This document shows positions 10,841 to 20,680 of a stretch of DNA of 64,000 bases, piece after piece. The translations under genes and the position numbers were made by a program. The DNA comes from Selaginella moellendorffii. Taxonomy: Eukaryota > Streptophyta > Lycopodiopsida > Selaginellales > Selaginellaceae. Positions within the stretch are counted from its first letter, which is position 1. The number at the start of each line of letters is the position of its first letter. Below the pieces are notes generated by a model. It had not been told where the DNA came from. It saw nothing but the letters and a program-made list of their open reading frames with translations, and ran no database searches. The stretch lies in NCBI RefSeq assembly GCF_000143415.4, contig NW_003314366.1:384997-448996 (forward strand), read 5' to 3'.

Positions 10841-11520
10841 TCGGGGTGAGTCTATGGGAAGTCATCAATGGGTGAGTTATTGAAGGTCCTATGGAACTCG
10901 GCATGGCCGAGTATCATGAAGAGTTACCTACTGTAGAAGCATTCACGACAGAAAGACTCAACATTTAGAATCTAGTGAGGGATTCCTTGGAATAGACTCA
11001 ATAAAGGCAAACTAAGTACACAAACTAGAAGCGCCAGGATGTAGAGTTCTAACTTGGGGAGAAAGTGTGGTTGAACACCAAGAACCTAAGGCTACCAAGT
11101 GGGATCAACCATAAGTTGACCCAAAGGTAAAAATGCATGTATTCCTAGAAATGAATTGATCATGAGTTCCTTAAGCAGGTTTGCAGGGCCTTACGAGATT
11201 GAGGCACGAATCAGTAAAGTGGCTTACTGCCTTGGACTTCCTCGAGAGATGGGGAAGATGCACCCAGTGTTTTATATGAATTTACTCAAGTTGTATTTTG
11301 AGGATCTACTTCACAAGGACCAAATAAAACCTTTACCTGAGGTTATCCAAGGGAAAGAGGAATACGAAGTCAAGGCCATCTTCAATGTGTGCAAGAGCAA
11401 ACAACAAGGATGCAAAGTGAGGGAGTTCCATGTAAAGTGAAAAGAATTTCCACACTGCAAAGCAACATGGGAACCGGAAGAGAACCTAACAAACGTGGGA
11501 CCTAGTGGAGGAATTTTTGC
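10841..11520 (+). pseudogene. Chromovirus integrase C-terminus and chromodomain, decayed
   Basis: This continues the pol fragment interrupted at 2773. A frame at 11156-11440 reads SRFAGPYEIEARI (the integrase GPF/Y module), then VAYCLGLP and HPVFYMNLLK, then the chromodomain (EEYEVKAIF). After a stop the same frame continues with EFPHCKATWEPEENL. The upstream 10841-11150 is degraded but retains tyrosine- and aspartate-rich integrase tail remnants. The chromodomain after GPY identifies a Ty3/gypsy chromovirus. It is non-functional because of stops and two large insertions. Confidence 0.88.
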
Positions 11521-11713
11521 AAGGAAGAACTCTATGTACTTATGTAAAGTTCAATTAAAGTATCAAATTGTGAAGTTGAGTAATGGCATATGTTGGGACC
11601 TGAAGGTGCACCGAATGTAAACTAATTAGCATGAGTTAACTAGGTTGACCAGGCGTAGGGAACTACTCCTGATTCCCCGTGGGGATATTGAATTCGTAAA
11701 CATATTCTACGGA

Positions 11714-11770
11714 GGTTGGGTTTGAGTCCCAACCCCTAGTAAAGCAAGGCTAGGTTCAAGTCCCAACCCC
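11714..11770 (+). other. Diverged pair of T-arm-like hairpins
   Basis: GTTGGGTTTGAGTCCCAAC (within 11714-11734) and GGTTCAAGTCCCAACC (from 11753) lie in the 3' untranslated part of the host chromovirus. They correspond to the pair at 6561-6607 in the related element. C-to-T type changes have partly degraded the TTCGA core. Confidence 0.4.
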
Positions 11771-11945
11771 ATACTAGGGCATGGTAAGGTGAGGGGTATA
11801 GGGACACATATATTCTGTTGCCATGGGCTCTTGGTTGGGGAGGCTAACTTAGGCACACCACTAAGTGGAGGAATGCCCTCGGAAACATAAGCAACAAGTC
11901 ATAGGATTAGAAAGAAACATTTGATGTGGGCATTGAACTTCTTCT

Positions 11946-13188
11946 ATGGGTGGTGGAGTTGTAAAAAACCAATTCCCCAAGGTGTCGTAGGCTAAAAGAT
12001 CCCTGAAAGCATGACCAAAATGATAAAGAGTTCATTGGATGGGACCAAGTCTGAGATCGAGTCCAAAACTGACTCTGAGACCGAGTTCAAGACAAAGTCC
12101 AGGATCGAGTCCAAGGCCGACTTCGAAACCAAGTTTGAGACTGAGTTCGAGACAGAATCTGAGATTTGAGATTGGGTCCGAGATCGAGTCTGAGGTCAAG
12201 TTGGAAATTAGGTCCGAGGTTGAGTCCAAGATCGAGTCCGAGACCGAGTCCAAGGTCGGTGTAAGCAACCAAAGGGAACGACTCGAGAGACGATCCATGG
12301 GGTTCAAATATAGAGGGAAAGGGCCCATGAACAAGAGTGCACCCCCTTTTCCAATCGGTTAAGGGTCTTGGGATAGTTGGAGTTAAGCGTCCTTGGGTTT
12401 GAATAGTACTGGGCTGGGTGACCTCCCAGGAAGTCCAAACTCAGGAGCTTACATTTGGTATCAGAGGGGTCTCGGGTCCGACTCTGTTGGTTGGCTAGGG
12501 GAATCACACCACATGTTGATTGACATCTGGCTGGTCCAGTTTGCTCCCACTGGGCTCGACCCAAGGGGTAGGGTGTCAGGAGAGCGAGGCTCTCGGGAGA
12601 GTTGCGGCTCTCAGCTTCCGTTCACGAGGGCGTGAACTTGCAGGGAAGCGTGGTGGATGGTATCAGAGGGGTCTCGGGTCCGACTCTGTTGGTTGGCTAG
12701 GGGAATCACACCACATGTTGATTGACATCTGGCTGGTCTAGTTTGCTCCCACTGGGCTCGACCCAAGGGGTAGGGTGTCAGGAGAGCAAGGCTCTCGGGA
12801 GAGTTGCGGCTCTCAGCTTCCGTTCACGAGGGCGTGAACTTGCAGGGAAGCGTGGTGGATTGTAAGCAACCAAAGGGAACGACTCGAGAGACGATCCATG
12901 GGGTTCAAATATAGAGGGAAAGGGCCCATGAACAAGAGTGCACCCCCTTTTCCAATCGGTTAAGGGTCTTGGGATAGTTGGAGTTAAGCGTCTTTGGGTT
13001 TGAATAGTACTGGGCTGGGTGACCTCCCAGGAAGTCTAAACTCAGGAGCTTACAGTCGGGTCTGAAATCGAGTCTGAGATCAAGTCTAAGACCAAGTCTG
13101 AGTACTAATACAGGTCAAGGGGTGAAAGCCCAAAGCATGCGTCTCCCAGAGGGGGGCTGTAAGGGTTCCAAAAGTATAATAGGGATAG
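11946..13188 (+). mobile_element. Polypurine tract and truncated 3' LTR of the host chromovirus (copy D)
   Basis: ATGGGTGGTGGAGT at 11946-11959 is the same tract as next to LTR copy B. LTR sequence starts TGTAAAAAACC at 11960, followed by a reduced GAGTCC/GAGACC array (about 12046-12259 and 13055-13115) and LTR unique sequence (GGTGAAAGCCCAAAG.. to about 13188). Similarity then stops, so the LTR is truncated. TRIM 2 is inserted in the array. This gives the 3' end of the element whose pol pieces are at 1566-2773 and 10841-11520. Confidence 0.7.
12260..13054 (+). mobile_element. TRIM element 2 (795 bp) with duplicated interior
   Basis: LTRs at 12260-12453 and 12861-13054 (194 bp each, about two differences) begin TGTAAGCAACC and end GCTTACA. 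Flanks GTCGG (12255-12259) and GTCGG (13055-13059) are a perfect 5-bp target duplication. The interior holds two almost identical units in tandem, 12456-12657 and 12658-12860. Each starts with the PBS TGGTATCAGAG and ends with the polypurine tract GGGAAGCGTGGTGGA. No LTR separates the two units. It belongs to the same family as TRIM 1 but looks younger. Confidence 0.93.
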
Positions 13189-13685
13189 ATGAGATTCAGG
13201 AACTAATCTTGAACGAACTCTCCAATGGTGCTTTCAAATTGACTTGAGGTTGAAATTGGGACTAAGGGGCCTTGGGTGGGAGTGAGTATCGACTCAGGTG
13301 GTGCCAAATGGGCCACCCAAGGAAGTGCTCAAAAGCAACTCCCTTGTTCGTTTCAAATATTGTACTCAAGCATTTGTAAATTTTGATTTTGACAATCCCA
13401 AACATTTTTATGTAAATTTTAATTAACTAAGTTTTACAATTCTTTTACACCTACTTTTTTCCTCACCAAGAGATGTTGCATAGAGCACATGACTATAATG
13501 TCCATTGCTTTGATTATAACTTATAGTCAACCACTAGAAATAAAGCATCCCTGAGCAATTATGTCAAATAATTTTTGTTTATTTGCTCAGACATTATCCA
13601 AGTCCCGCAGAAGCGTTTTACTCGACTAGCATGTCTTTATCTTGAGAACTGATAGGAAGTTTTTATCAAAGAATGCATCGTTCAC
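13189..13685. other. Downstream flank of UGT copy 1
   Basis: No gene seen. From about 13365 to 13685 the sequence matches 15753-16100 downstream of UGT copy 2, for example TTTTAATTAACTAAG and TTTTTTCCTCACC in both. The duplicated unit of the UGT cluster therefore includes about 300 bp of 3' flank. Confidence 0.7.
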
Positions 13686-15271
13686 TCACTTGCGATCCAG
13701 CTTCATAGCTTTGAGATCTTCCAGCCATCCCTGGAGGCCACAAAACGACTTCCCATTCTCTTTGTCCATAGCTTTCCTCGCAAGGATCTTCAGGTTCTGC
13801 ACTCTCTTCTTGATCTTCTTCCCCTCCTCGCTATCCATCACCTTTTTTATGCCGGCCTCGATCTCTCCTCGCTCGATCAATCCCTGCACCACTGTCTTGG
13901 AGAATCTAACCCCGATCTTCCAGTCCTCCACTATAAACTTACAGTTGGTGTTTTGCTCGCCCCCGTAAGGCCACCCCAGCATTGGAATGCCATTAGCGAT
14001 GCTCTCCTGGACGGAATTCCATCCGCAGTGCGTGAGAAACGCTCCCATGGAGGGATGGGCGAGAACTCTCAGCTGTGGCGCCCAGGAAACGATGAATCCC
14101 TGGTTCTTGGTCCTCTCGCAAAACCCATTGTAAGATTCGTTCGAGTGACCACCCACCACCAGCTCAGGTCGAATCACCCACAAGAATGGCTTCTTCGATG
14201 CCTCGAGAGCTCCCGCGAGCTCCTCGAACTGCTCCACGCTCAGCACCGCGATGCTGCCAAACGAGATGTAGAGCACTGATCCAGGCTCCTGCACATCCAT
14301 CCAGTGAAGGCAATCCTCGTTCTCGGGTCGAAGCACGACATTCTTCCTGGAATCGTCGAACAAGAACAGTGGCCCCGCGGGGATGAATCGAGGCCCGAGC
14401 TCGCTGGCCATGAAATCGAAGGTGGGCGCCTCGAGGTCGTAGAAGGAATTGACGAGGACCCAGCGCGCGCGCTTCACGACGGGGGAGCGCTTGATGCAAA
14501 TCTCCTTCAACACCTCCTGGCCCTCCGAGGCCAGCAGGCAATCGGGCACATCGGCCAGGCGGAGGGGCTTGACTCCTCGGACGTAATCGATGATCACGGC
14601 ATTGGCCTCGTCGGGGGAAGCTTTCCCTGCGTCAACAGAGGAGGTTAATTCCAAAGGGAAGAACAGGGGAAATTTGATGGTCCAAGGGAAGAACAGGGTA
14701 AATACAAGGGAAGAATAGGGGAAACGCTTAATTCCAAGGGAAGAACAGGGGAAGAACGGAGATTCGCACCTCTGCTAGGAAAGATGTGATCTTTCTCCAG
14801 AAGCTCTGGAATGTGGTACTCAAAGCTCGTCCATGCCGCGTTTCCCGACCAAAGAATGATCCTGGGGATTCCAAACACAGCCGCCACATCCTGGGTCCAA
14901 TCGCAGATGTAATCCGAGACGATACAGCTGACCGGATCGCCCTCCTCGCCGAGCTTGCGGATCAAATCCTCGAGGCCGCCGGGGAGCTCTCGCGCGGCTG
15001 CCGTGAACCAGTCCCCCACATTTCCTGCGACGTTGGCGTCGACTCCTCGCGGGAGCTTCCACGAGAATGGGATGGAATGGAGGCGCAGAGCTTCCAGCCC
15101 CGCCGGCGCCACCCAGTGCTTGACGAACTCGTCGTGGAGGCTGTCGATATTGACCCAGGAGATTGTGAAGCTTGGATCTTGGGCGATGAACTTACAGAGA
15201 TGGATCATTGGGGAGATATGGCCTTGCGCGGGCGCTGGAAACGCCAAGACATGGACCTTGCGAGAAGCCAT
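13686..15271 (-). CDS. Family-1 UDP-glycosyltransferase, tandem copy 1
   Basis: Family-1 glycosyltransferases move a sugar from a UDP-sugar, usually UDP-glucose, to a small acceptor such as a phenolic, terpenoid or hormone, in the cytosol. Exons on the - strand are 15271-14770 and 14626-13686, giving 480 residues, normal for the family. The phase-1 intron lies after FPSR. The catalytic His is in PAQGH (residue 18). The 44-residue PSPG sugar-donor box spans about residues 349-392, starts WAPQLRVLAHPSMG, contains HCGWNS and ends with EQ, as in glucose-using enzymes. The start is chosen at MASRKVHV because copy 2 begins MASTKVHV; an in-frame Met seven codons upstream (15292) is the alternative. 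Overall it looks closest to UGT85/UGT86-like plant enzymes. The acceptor cannot be told from sequence. Confidence 0.93.
14640..14762 (-). repeat. Minisatellite in the UGT copy 1 intron
   Basis: Within the 143-bp intron the + strand carries repeated CCAAGGGAAGAACAGGG motifs with AAATTTGA or TTAATT spacers, about four to five units of roughly 25 bp. The same motif fills the intron of copy 2. Confidence 0.8.
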
Positions 15272-16100
15272 GGTTTCCTTGGCAGGGTTCATCGGTATTT
15301 ATTAGAATGGTTTTCTTGGCGGGGAAGGCAACGGATGTTTACACAAGTTGATTTCTCGACAAAGAGAGATTAGCATAAGCGTTGTGAGAGGCAATTCTGC
15401 TCTAGAACGAGACTCACATTGACCCAAGTTGCAATTCATTACAGCTCCTGAATTTGAACAAGCAATGATCCTATGGATAGCTGCCGCATGAATCTTGAGA
15501 AGGTGGCAAAAATCTGTCCCTACACCTGGCGGCTGGGAAGCTTCCGGCCTTTGAGAATATGGTAAGAGCATTTAACATTGGAGCAATCAGATTCATGAGT
15601 GCTGCTCTTGTCCACAAAATGGCCGTGGCTAAGTCCAGCCTAAAATAAGTGCATGATTATCGATCAAGAGAACGCTCGTTGTCTTCTCTTTGGCTGGAAA
15701 TGATGCCTGGTCTGGGCAAATGCAAGTTAGCAAAGATTCCGAGCAACAATACTGTACTCAAGCATTTGTAGAGTTTTTTTTTGTAAACATCGAAAATCCC
15801 AAACGTTTTCATGTAAGTTTTAATTAACTAAGTCTTACAGTTCTTTTGCATCTGCTTTTTTCCTCACCGAGAAATGTTACATAGAGCACATAACTAATGT
15901 CCATTTGCTTTGATTGTAACTTATGGTCGGTCACTAGCAATAGAGCATTCTTGAACAATTTTGTCAAGTAATCTTTGTTTGTTTGCTCAGCCATTTCCAA
16001 CATTATCCAAATCCCACGCACAAGCGTTTTACTTGACTAGCATGTGTTTATCTTCAGAACTGATAGATAGAAAGTTCTTATCAAAGAATGCATCGTTCAC
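15272..16100. other. Intergenic spacer between UGT copies 1 and 2
   Basis: No gene seen. It contains the upstream region of copy 1 and the 3' flank of copy 2. The part 15690-15750 (CAAATGATGCCTGGTCTGGG..) has a close match at 18197-18250 upstream of copy 2. This shows that the tandem duplication unit was larger than the coding region. Confidence 0.6.
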
Positions 16101-17760
16101 TCACTTGCGATCCAGCTTCATAGCTTTGAGATCTTCCAGCCATCCCTGGAGGCCACAAAACGACTTCCCATTCTCTTTGTCCATAGCTTTCCTCGCAAGG
16201 ATCTTCAAGTTCTCCACTCTCTCCTTCATCTTCTTCCCCTCCTCGCTATCCATCACCTTTCTTATGCCGTCCTCGATCTCTCCTCGCTCGATCAATCCCT
16301 GCACCACTGTCTTGGAGAATCTAACCCCGATCTTCCAGTCCTCCACTATAAACTTACAGTTGGTGTTTTGCTCACCCCCGTAAGGCCACCCCAGCATTGG
16401 AATGCCATTTGCGATGCTCTCCTGGATGGAATTCCATCCGCAGTGCGTGAGAAACGCTCCCATGGAGGGATGGGCGAGAACTCGAAGCTGTGGCGCCCAG
16501 GAAACGATGAATCCCTGGTTCTTGGTCCTCTCGCAAAACCGATTGTAAGATTCGTTCGAGTGACCACCCACCACCAGCTCAGGTCGAATCACCCACAAGA
16601 ATGGCTTCTTCGATGCCTCGAGAGCTCCCGCGAGCTCCTCGAATTGCTCCTCGCTCAGCACCGCGATGCTGCCAAATGAGATGTAGAGAACAGATCCACG
16701 CTCCTGCGCATCCATCCAGTGAAGGCAATCCTCGTTCTCGGGTCGAAGCACCACATTCTTCCTGGAATCGTCGAGCAAGAACAGTGGCCCCGCGGGGATG
16801 AATCGAGGCCCGAGCTCGCTGGCCATGAAATCAAAACTGGGCGCCTCTAGGTCGTAGAAGGAATTGACGAGGACCCAGCGCGCGCGCTTCACGACGAAGG
16901 AGCGCTTGATAGAAATCTCCTTCCACACCTCGTCGCCCTGAAGGTACGTGGGCACATCGGCCAGGCGGAGCGGCTTGACTCCTCGGACGTAATCGATGAT
17001 CACAGAATTTGCCTCGTCCGCAGAAGCTCTTCCTGCGCACGAATCGATCAGTCCAAGGGAAGAACAGGGGATGTTAATTCCAAAGAGAAGAGGGCCAAAG
17101 GGAAGAACAGGGGAAATGTGATGGTATTCCAAGGAAAGAACAGGGTAATTCCAGGGAAAACAATGGAAGAACAGGGGAAACTTTTAATTCCAAGGGAAGA
17201 ATAGGGAAAACGTTTAATTCCAAGGGAAGAACAGGGAAAGTTCATGATCAAAATAGGCGATTCGTACCTCTGCTAGGAAATATGTGATCCTTCTCCAGAA
17301 GCTCTGGAATGTGGTACTCCAAGCTCGTCCATGCCGCGGTGCCCGGCCAAAGAATGACCCTGGGGATGCCAAACACATCCGCCACATCCTGGGTCCAATC
17401 GCAGAAGTAATCCGAGACGATACAGCTGACCGGATCGCCCTCCTCGCCGAGCTTGCGGATCAAATCCTCGAGGCCGCCGGGGAGCTCTCGCGCAGCTGCC
17501 GCGAACCAGTCCCCCAGATTTCGCACGACGTGGGCGTCGACTCCTCGCGGGACCTTCCACGAGAATGGGATGGAATGGAGGCGTATCTCTTCCAGCGCCG
17601 CCCAGTGCTTGATGAATTCGTCGTGGAGGCTGTCGATATTGACCACGGAGATTGTGAAGCTTGGATCTTGAGCGATGAACTTGCAGAGATGGATCATTGG
17701 GGAGATATGGCCTTGGGCGGCCACTGGAACCGCCAAGACATGGACCTTGGTAGAAGCCAT
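16101..17760 (-). CDS. Family-1 UDP-glycosyltransferase, tandem copy 2
   Basis: Same enzyme class as its neighbours. Exons 17760-17268 and 17032-16101 give 474 residues. The N-terminus is MASTKVHVLAVPVAAQGH, with the catalytic His at 18. The PSPG box is intact (WAPQLRVLAHP.., HCGWNS, final EQ). The intron is in the same position and phase as in copies 1 and 3 and is enlarged to 235 bp by a minisatellite. The C-terminal 300 residues are almost identical to copy 1, while residues 60-75 differ by a short deletion (no VAPAG segment). The high similarity indicates recent tandem duplication or gene conversion. All key residues are present and no frame break was seen. Confidence 0.93.
17045..17245 (-). 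repeat. Minisatellite in the UGT copy 2 intron
   Basis: Units of CCAAGGGAAGAACAGGG plus A/T-rich spacer repeat about seven to eight times, some degenerate (AAAGGGAAGAACAGGGG, CCAAGGAAAGAACAGGG). The motif is richer here than in copy 1 and reduced to one or two traces in copy 3 (19620-19665). Confidence 0.8.
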
Positions 17761-18675
17761 GATTTTTTTTTGGCAAGGAAAGATTTGTGCGTAAACTGTT
17801 TAGACTACTAGCCGTCTCTGGAAAAGATTCCTTGGTAGTTTAGTGTTTTGGCCAATTTCTGGAGATTAAGATCCTGATGGTGGTTCCAAGGATTATTATC
17901 CCCTCGCTGGGATTAAGTTTCACAATTCCAAAAGCTAAGGGACTGTAGAGTTTGGATCGATATTTGGGGCAATGATCCCTTGCATGCATGGACAACTGCC
18001 ACATGAATCTTGATCTCTATTAAGTTGGGAAAAATCTAGATATTTCCGTGCATGGCGGCTGGGACGAGCAAAAGAGAGAAGAAAAACATGGTAAGAGCAT
18101 GTAACATTAAGTAAGTGCTCTAAGACATCTCTCTAATCCCGGATTCTTAAAGAAATGCATGACTACAGCGCGCTAATGGTGTCTTCCCTTCGGCCGCAAA
18201 TGATGCCTCGTCTGGGCAAATGCAACTTCGCAAAGATTCCGAGCAACAATGTTGCGCTGAAGTTTGTAAGCATCGACTTTAATATTGGTTCCAAACGTTT
18301 CATGTAGGTTCTAACGAAGCTCTTTCGCATCTAGTCAACTACCCCTATCTGGCAAATGCTAAGAGTCTATCAGAGGGCATTGTGGTGATCCCAGGGGTTC
18401 CGCTAAAGATATCCCCAGTTGGTAGCGGCCATTCGCGAGGAATTCCATCTCCTCGCGGTAATCCCTGCGGATTTCTCAACTCGGAGTCGGATCGAGCAGC
18501 CAGGATCGCCGCAGGGATGTTGGCACCTCCTGCGCTCTGCGTCTGGCTTTCCAATGCTCATGCGACATCTCTCAGTGAGGAAGAAACCGGCATGGATCAA
18601 AGAAGTTGGCACATTAATTATCTTGAGAACTGGTACAAAGTTCTTAAAGTTCTCTTCAAAGAATAGATCTTTCAC
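17761..18675. other. Intergenic spacer between UGT copies 2 and 3
   Basis: Upstream region of copy 2 and 3' flank of copy 3. GC-richer sequence at 18420-18560 has short open frames on both strands, but none is recognisable. No RNA gene seen. Confidence 0.5.
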
Positions 18676-20218
18676 TCACTCGCGATGGATCTTCAAACCT
18701 TTGAGATCTTCCAAGAATGCTTGGACGCCACGAAACGATTTCCCATGCTCTTTGTCCATGGCTTTCCTGGCAAGGATCTTCAAGTTCTCCACTCTCTCCT
18801 TCATTTCCTTCCCCTCTTCGCTATCCATCACCTTTCTTATGCCGTCCTCGATCTCTCCTCGCTCGATCAATCCCTGCATCGCGGTCTTGGAGAATCTAAC
18901 CCCGATCTTCCAGTCCTCCACTATAAACTTACAGTTGGTGTTTTGCTCGACCCCGTAAGGCCACCCCAGCATTGGAATCCCGTGTGTGATGCTCTCCTGG
19001 ATGGAATTCCATCCGCAGTGCGTAAGAAACGCTCCCATGGAGGGATGGGCGAGGACTCGCAGCTGTGGCGCCCAAGAAACGATGAATCCCTGGTTCTTGG
19101 TCCTCTCGCAAAACCCATCGTAAGATTCGGTGGACTGTCCGCCGACCACGAGCTCGGATCGAATCACCCACAAGAATGGCTTCTTCGATGCCTCGAGAGC
19201 TCCCGCGAGCTCCTCGAATTGCTCCACGCTCAGCACCGCGATGCTGCCAAACGAGATGTAGAGCACCGATCCAGGCTCCTGCTCATCCATCCAGCCAAGG
19301 CAATCCTCGTTCTCGGGGCGAAGCACCACATTCTTCCTGGAATCGTCGAGCAAAAACTGTGGCCCCGCGGGGATAAATCTAGGTCCGAGCTCGCTGGCCA
19401 TGAAATCGAAGGTGGGCGCCTCGAGGTCGTAGAAGGAATTGACGAGGACCCATCGCGCGCGCTTCACGACGGGGGAGCGTTTGATGCAAATCTCCTTCCA
19501 CACCTTCTCGCCCTGCATGTAATCGGGCACATCGGCCAGGCGGAGGGGCTTCACTCCTCGGACGTAGTCAATGATCACGGAATTGGCCTCCTCCGGGGAA
19601 GCTCTCCCTGGGTACGAATCGGGGAAGAACAGGCGAAATTTGAATAAGGGGAGGAGGGAAAGAACTAATGTTCATGGTCGTACCTCTGCTATGAAAGATG
19701 TGATTCTTCTCCAGAAGATCTAGAATGTGGTACTCAAAGCTCGACCATCCCGCGGTTCCCGACCAGAGAATGATCCTGGGGATACCAAACACGTCCGCCA
19801 CATCCTGGGTCCAATCGCAGAAGTAATCCGAGATGATGCAGTTGACCGGATCACCCTCCTCGCCGAGCTTGCGGATCAAATCCTCGAGGCCGCCCGGGAG
19901 CTCTCGCGCGGATGCCGTGAACCAGTCCCCCACATTTCCCAGCGCGTGGGCATCGGCTCCTAGCGGGAGCTGCCACGAGTATGGGATGGAATGGAGGCGC
20001 AGATCTTCCAGCCCCGCCGGCGCCACCCAGTGCTTGACGAACTCGTCGTGGAGGCTGTCGACATTGACCAAGGAGATCGTGAAGCTTGGATCTCGAGCGA
20101 TGAGCTTGCAGAGATGGATCATTGGGGACATATGGCCTTGCGCGGGCAGGGGAACGACCACGACATGGATCTTGCTACTGGGGGAGGAAGAATCGCTAGA
20201 ACTTTGCAAGGATCTCAT
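18676..20218 (-). CDS. Family-1 UDP-glycosyltransferase, tandem copy 3
   Basis: Exons 20218-19684 and 19607-18676 give 488 residues. The N-terminus is longer and Ser-rich (MRSLQSSSDSSSPSS) before the conserved KIHVVVVPLPAQGH, with the catalytic His at residue 29. The PSPG box is intact (HCGWNS, GWPYGVEQ). It is the most divergent of the three copies, especially at the C-terminus (GLKIHRE end) and in a short, 76-bp intron without the minisatellite expansion. It is divergently oriented to the PPR gene at 20681, with 462 bp between start codons. The acceptor substrate is unknown. Confidence 0.92.
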
Positions 20219-20680
20219 GATTTCTTAGGTCTCTTCCCACTCTGAGAATTGATCCATGCGGATCTTATAACCATAGAACCATCACTTTATCCACGAGAAT
20301 CTTGCCCAGCCAGTTGGTTGTTTTCCATTTGATCGTACACATCGACCAGCTTTTGCAGAAGTTGTGTTTATTATGAAACCTTTAAATGCCTTTCCCGGGC
20401 AAGTGTGACTTTTCATTGTTCCAGTTGTCCTCTTAAGTTTTAGTTTAGCATCTATGAAGCTTTCTTTCAATCATCTATTTTAAATTGTTTCTTTATGTTT
20501 TTCAAGTTAGTTCTAACGACGTAACACTGCTCGTTTGGATCTAGTCAAGTAAAACGCTTGCTCGTCCAAAATGCCCAACTCTGGCAAATTATATGAGAGG
20601 GCCAAATCCCTAAAACTAGGGTTGTTGGGAGGAGCAATGCCGCCATCGCCATCGCGGTAAGTCTCCTCTCTCTCGATCGA
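20219..20680. promoter_or_regulatory. Shared upstream region of UGT copy 3 and the PPR gene
   Basis: 462 bp between two divergent start codons, AT-rich in the middle (20440-20520). No gene or clear TATA pair could be assigned by eye. Any shared regulation is inference. Confidence 0.4.

Noticed and set aside
9929-10849. A 306-codon open frame resembling the one above
   Set aside because: Same LTR array in copy C. No start context, introns or family similarity.
18685-19647. A 320-codon + strand open frame
   Set aside because: Antisense shadow of UGT copy 3 exon 2. Its sequence mirrors the conserved glycosyltransferase codons and similar antisense frames occur over the other two copies.
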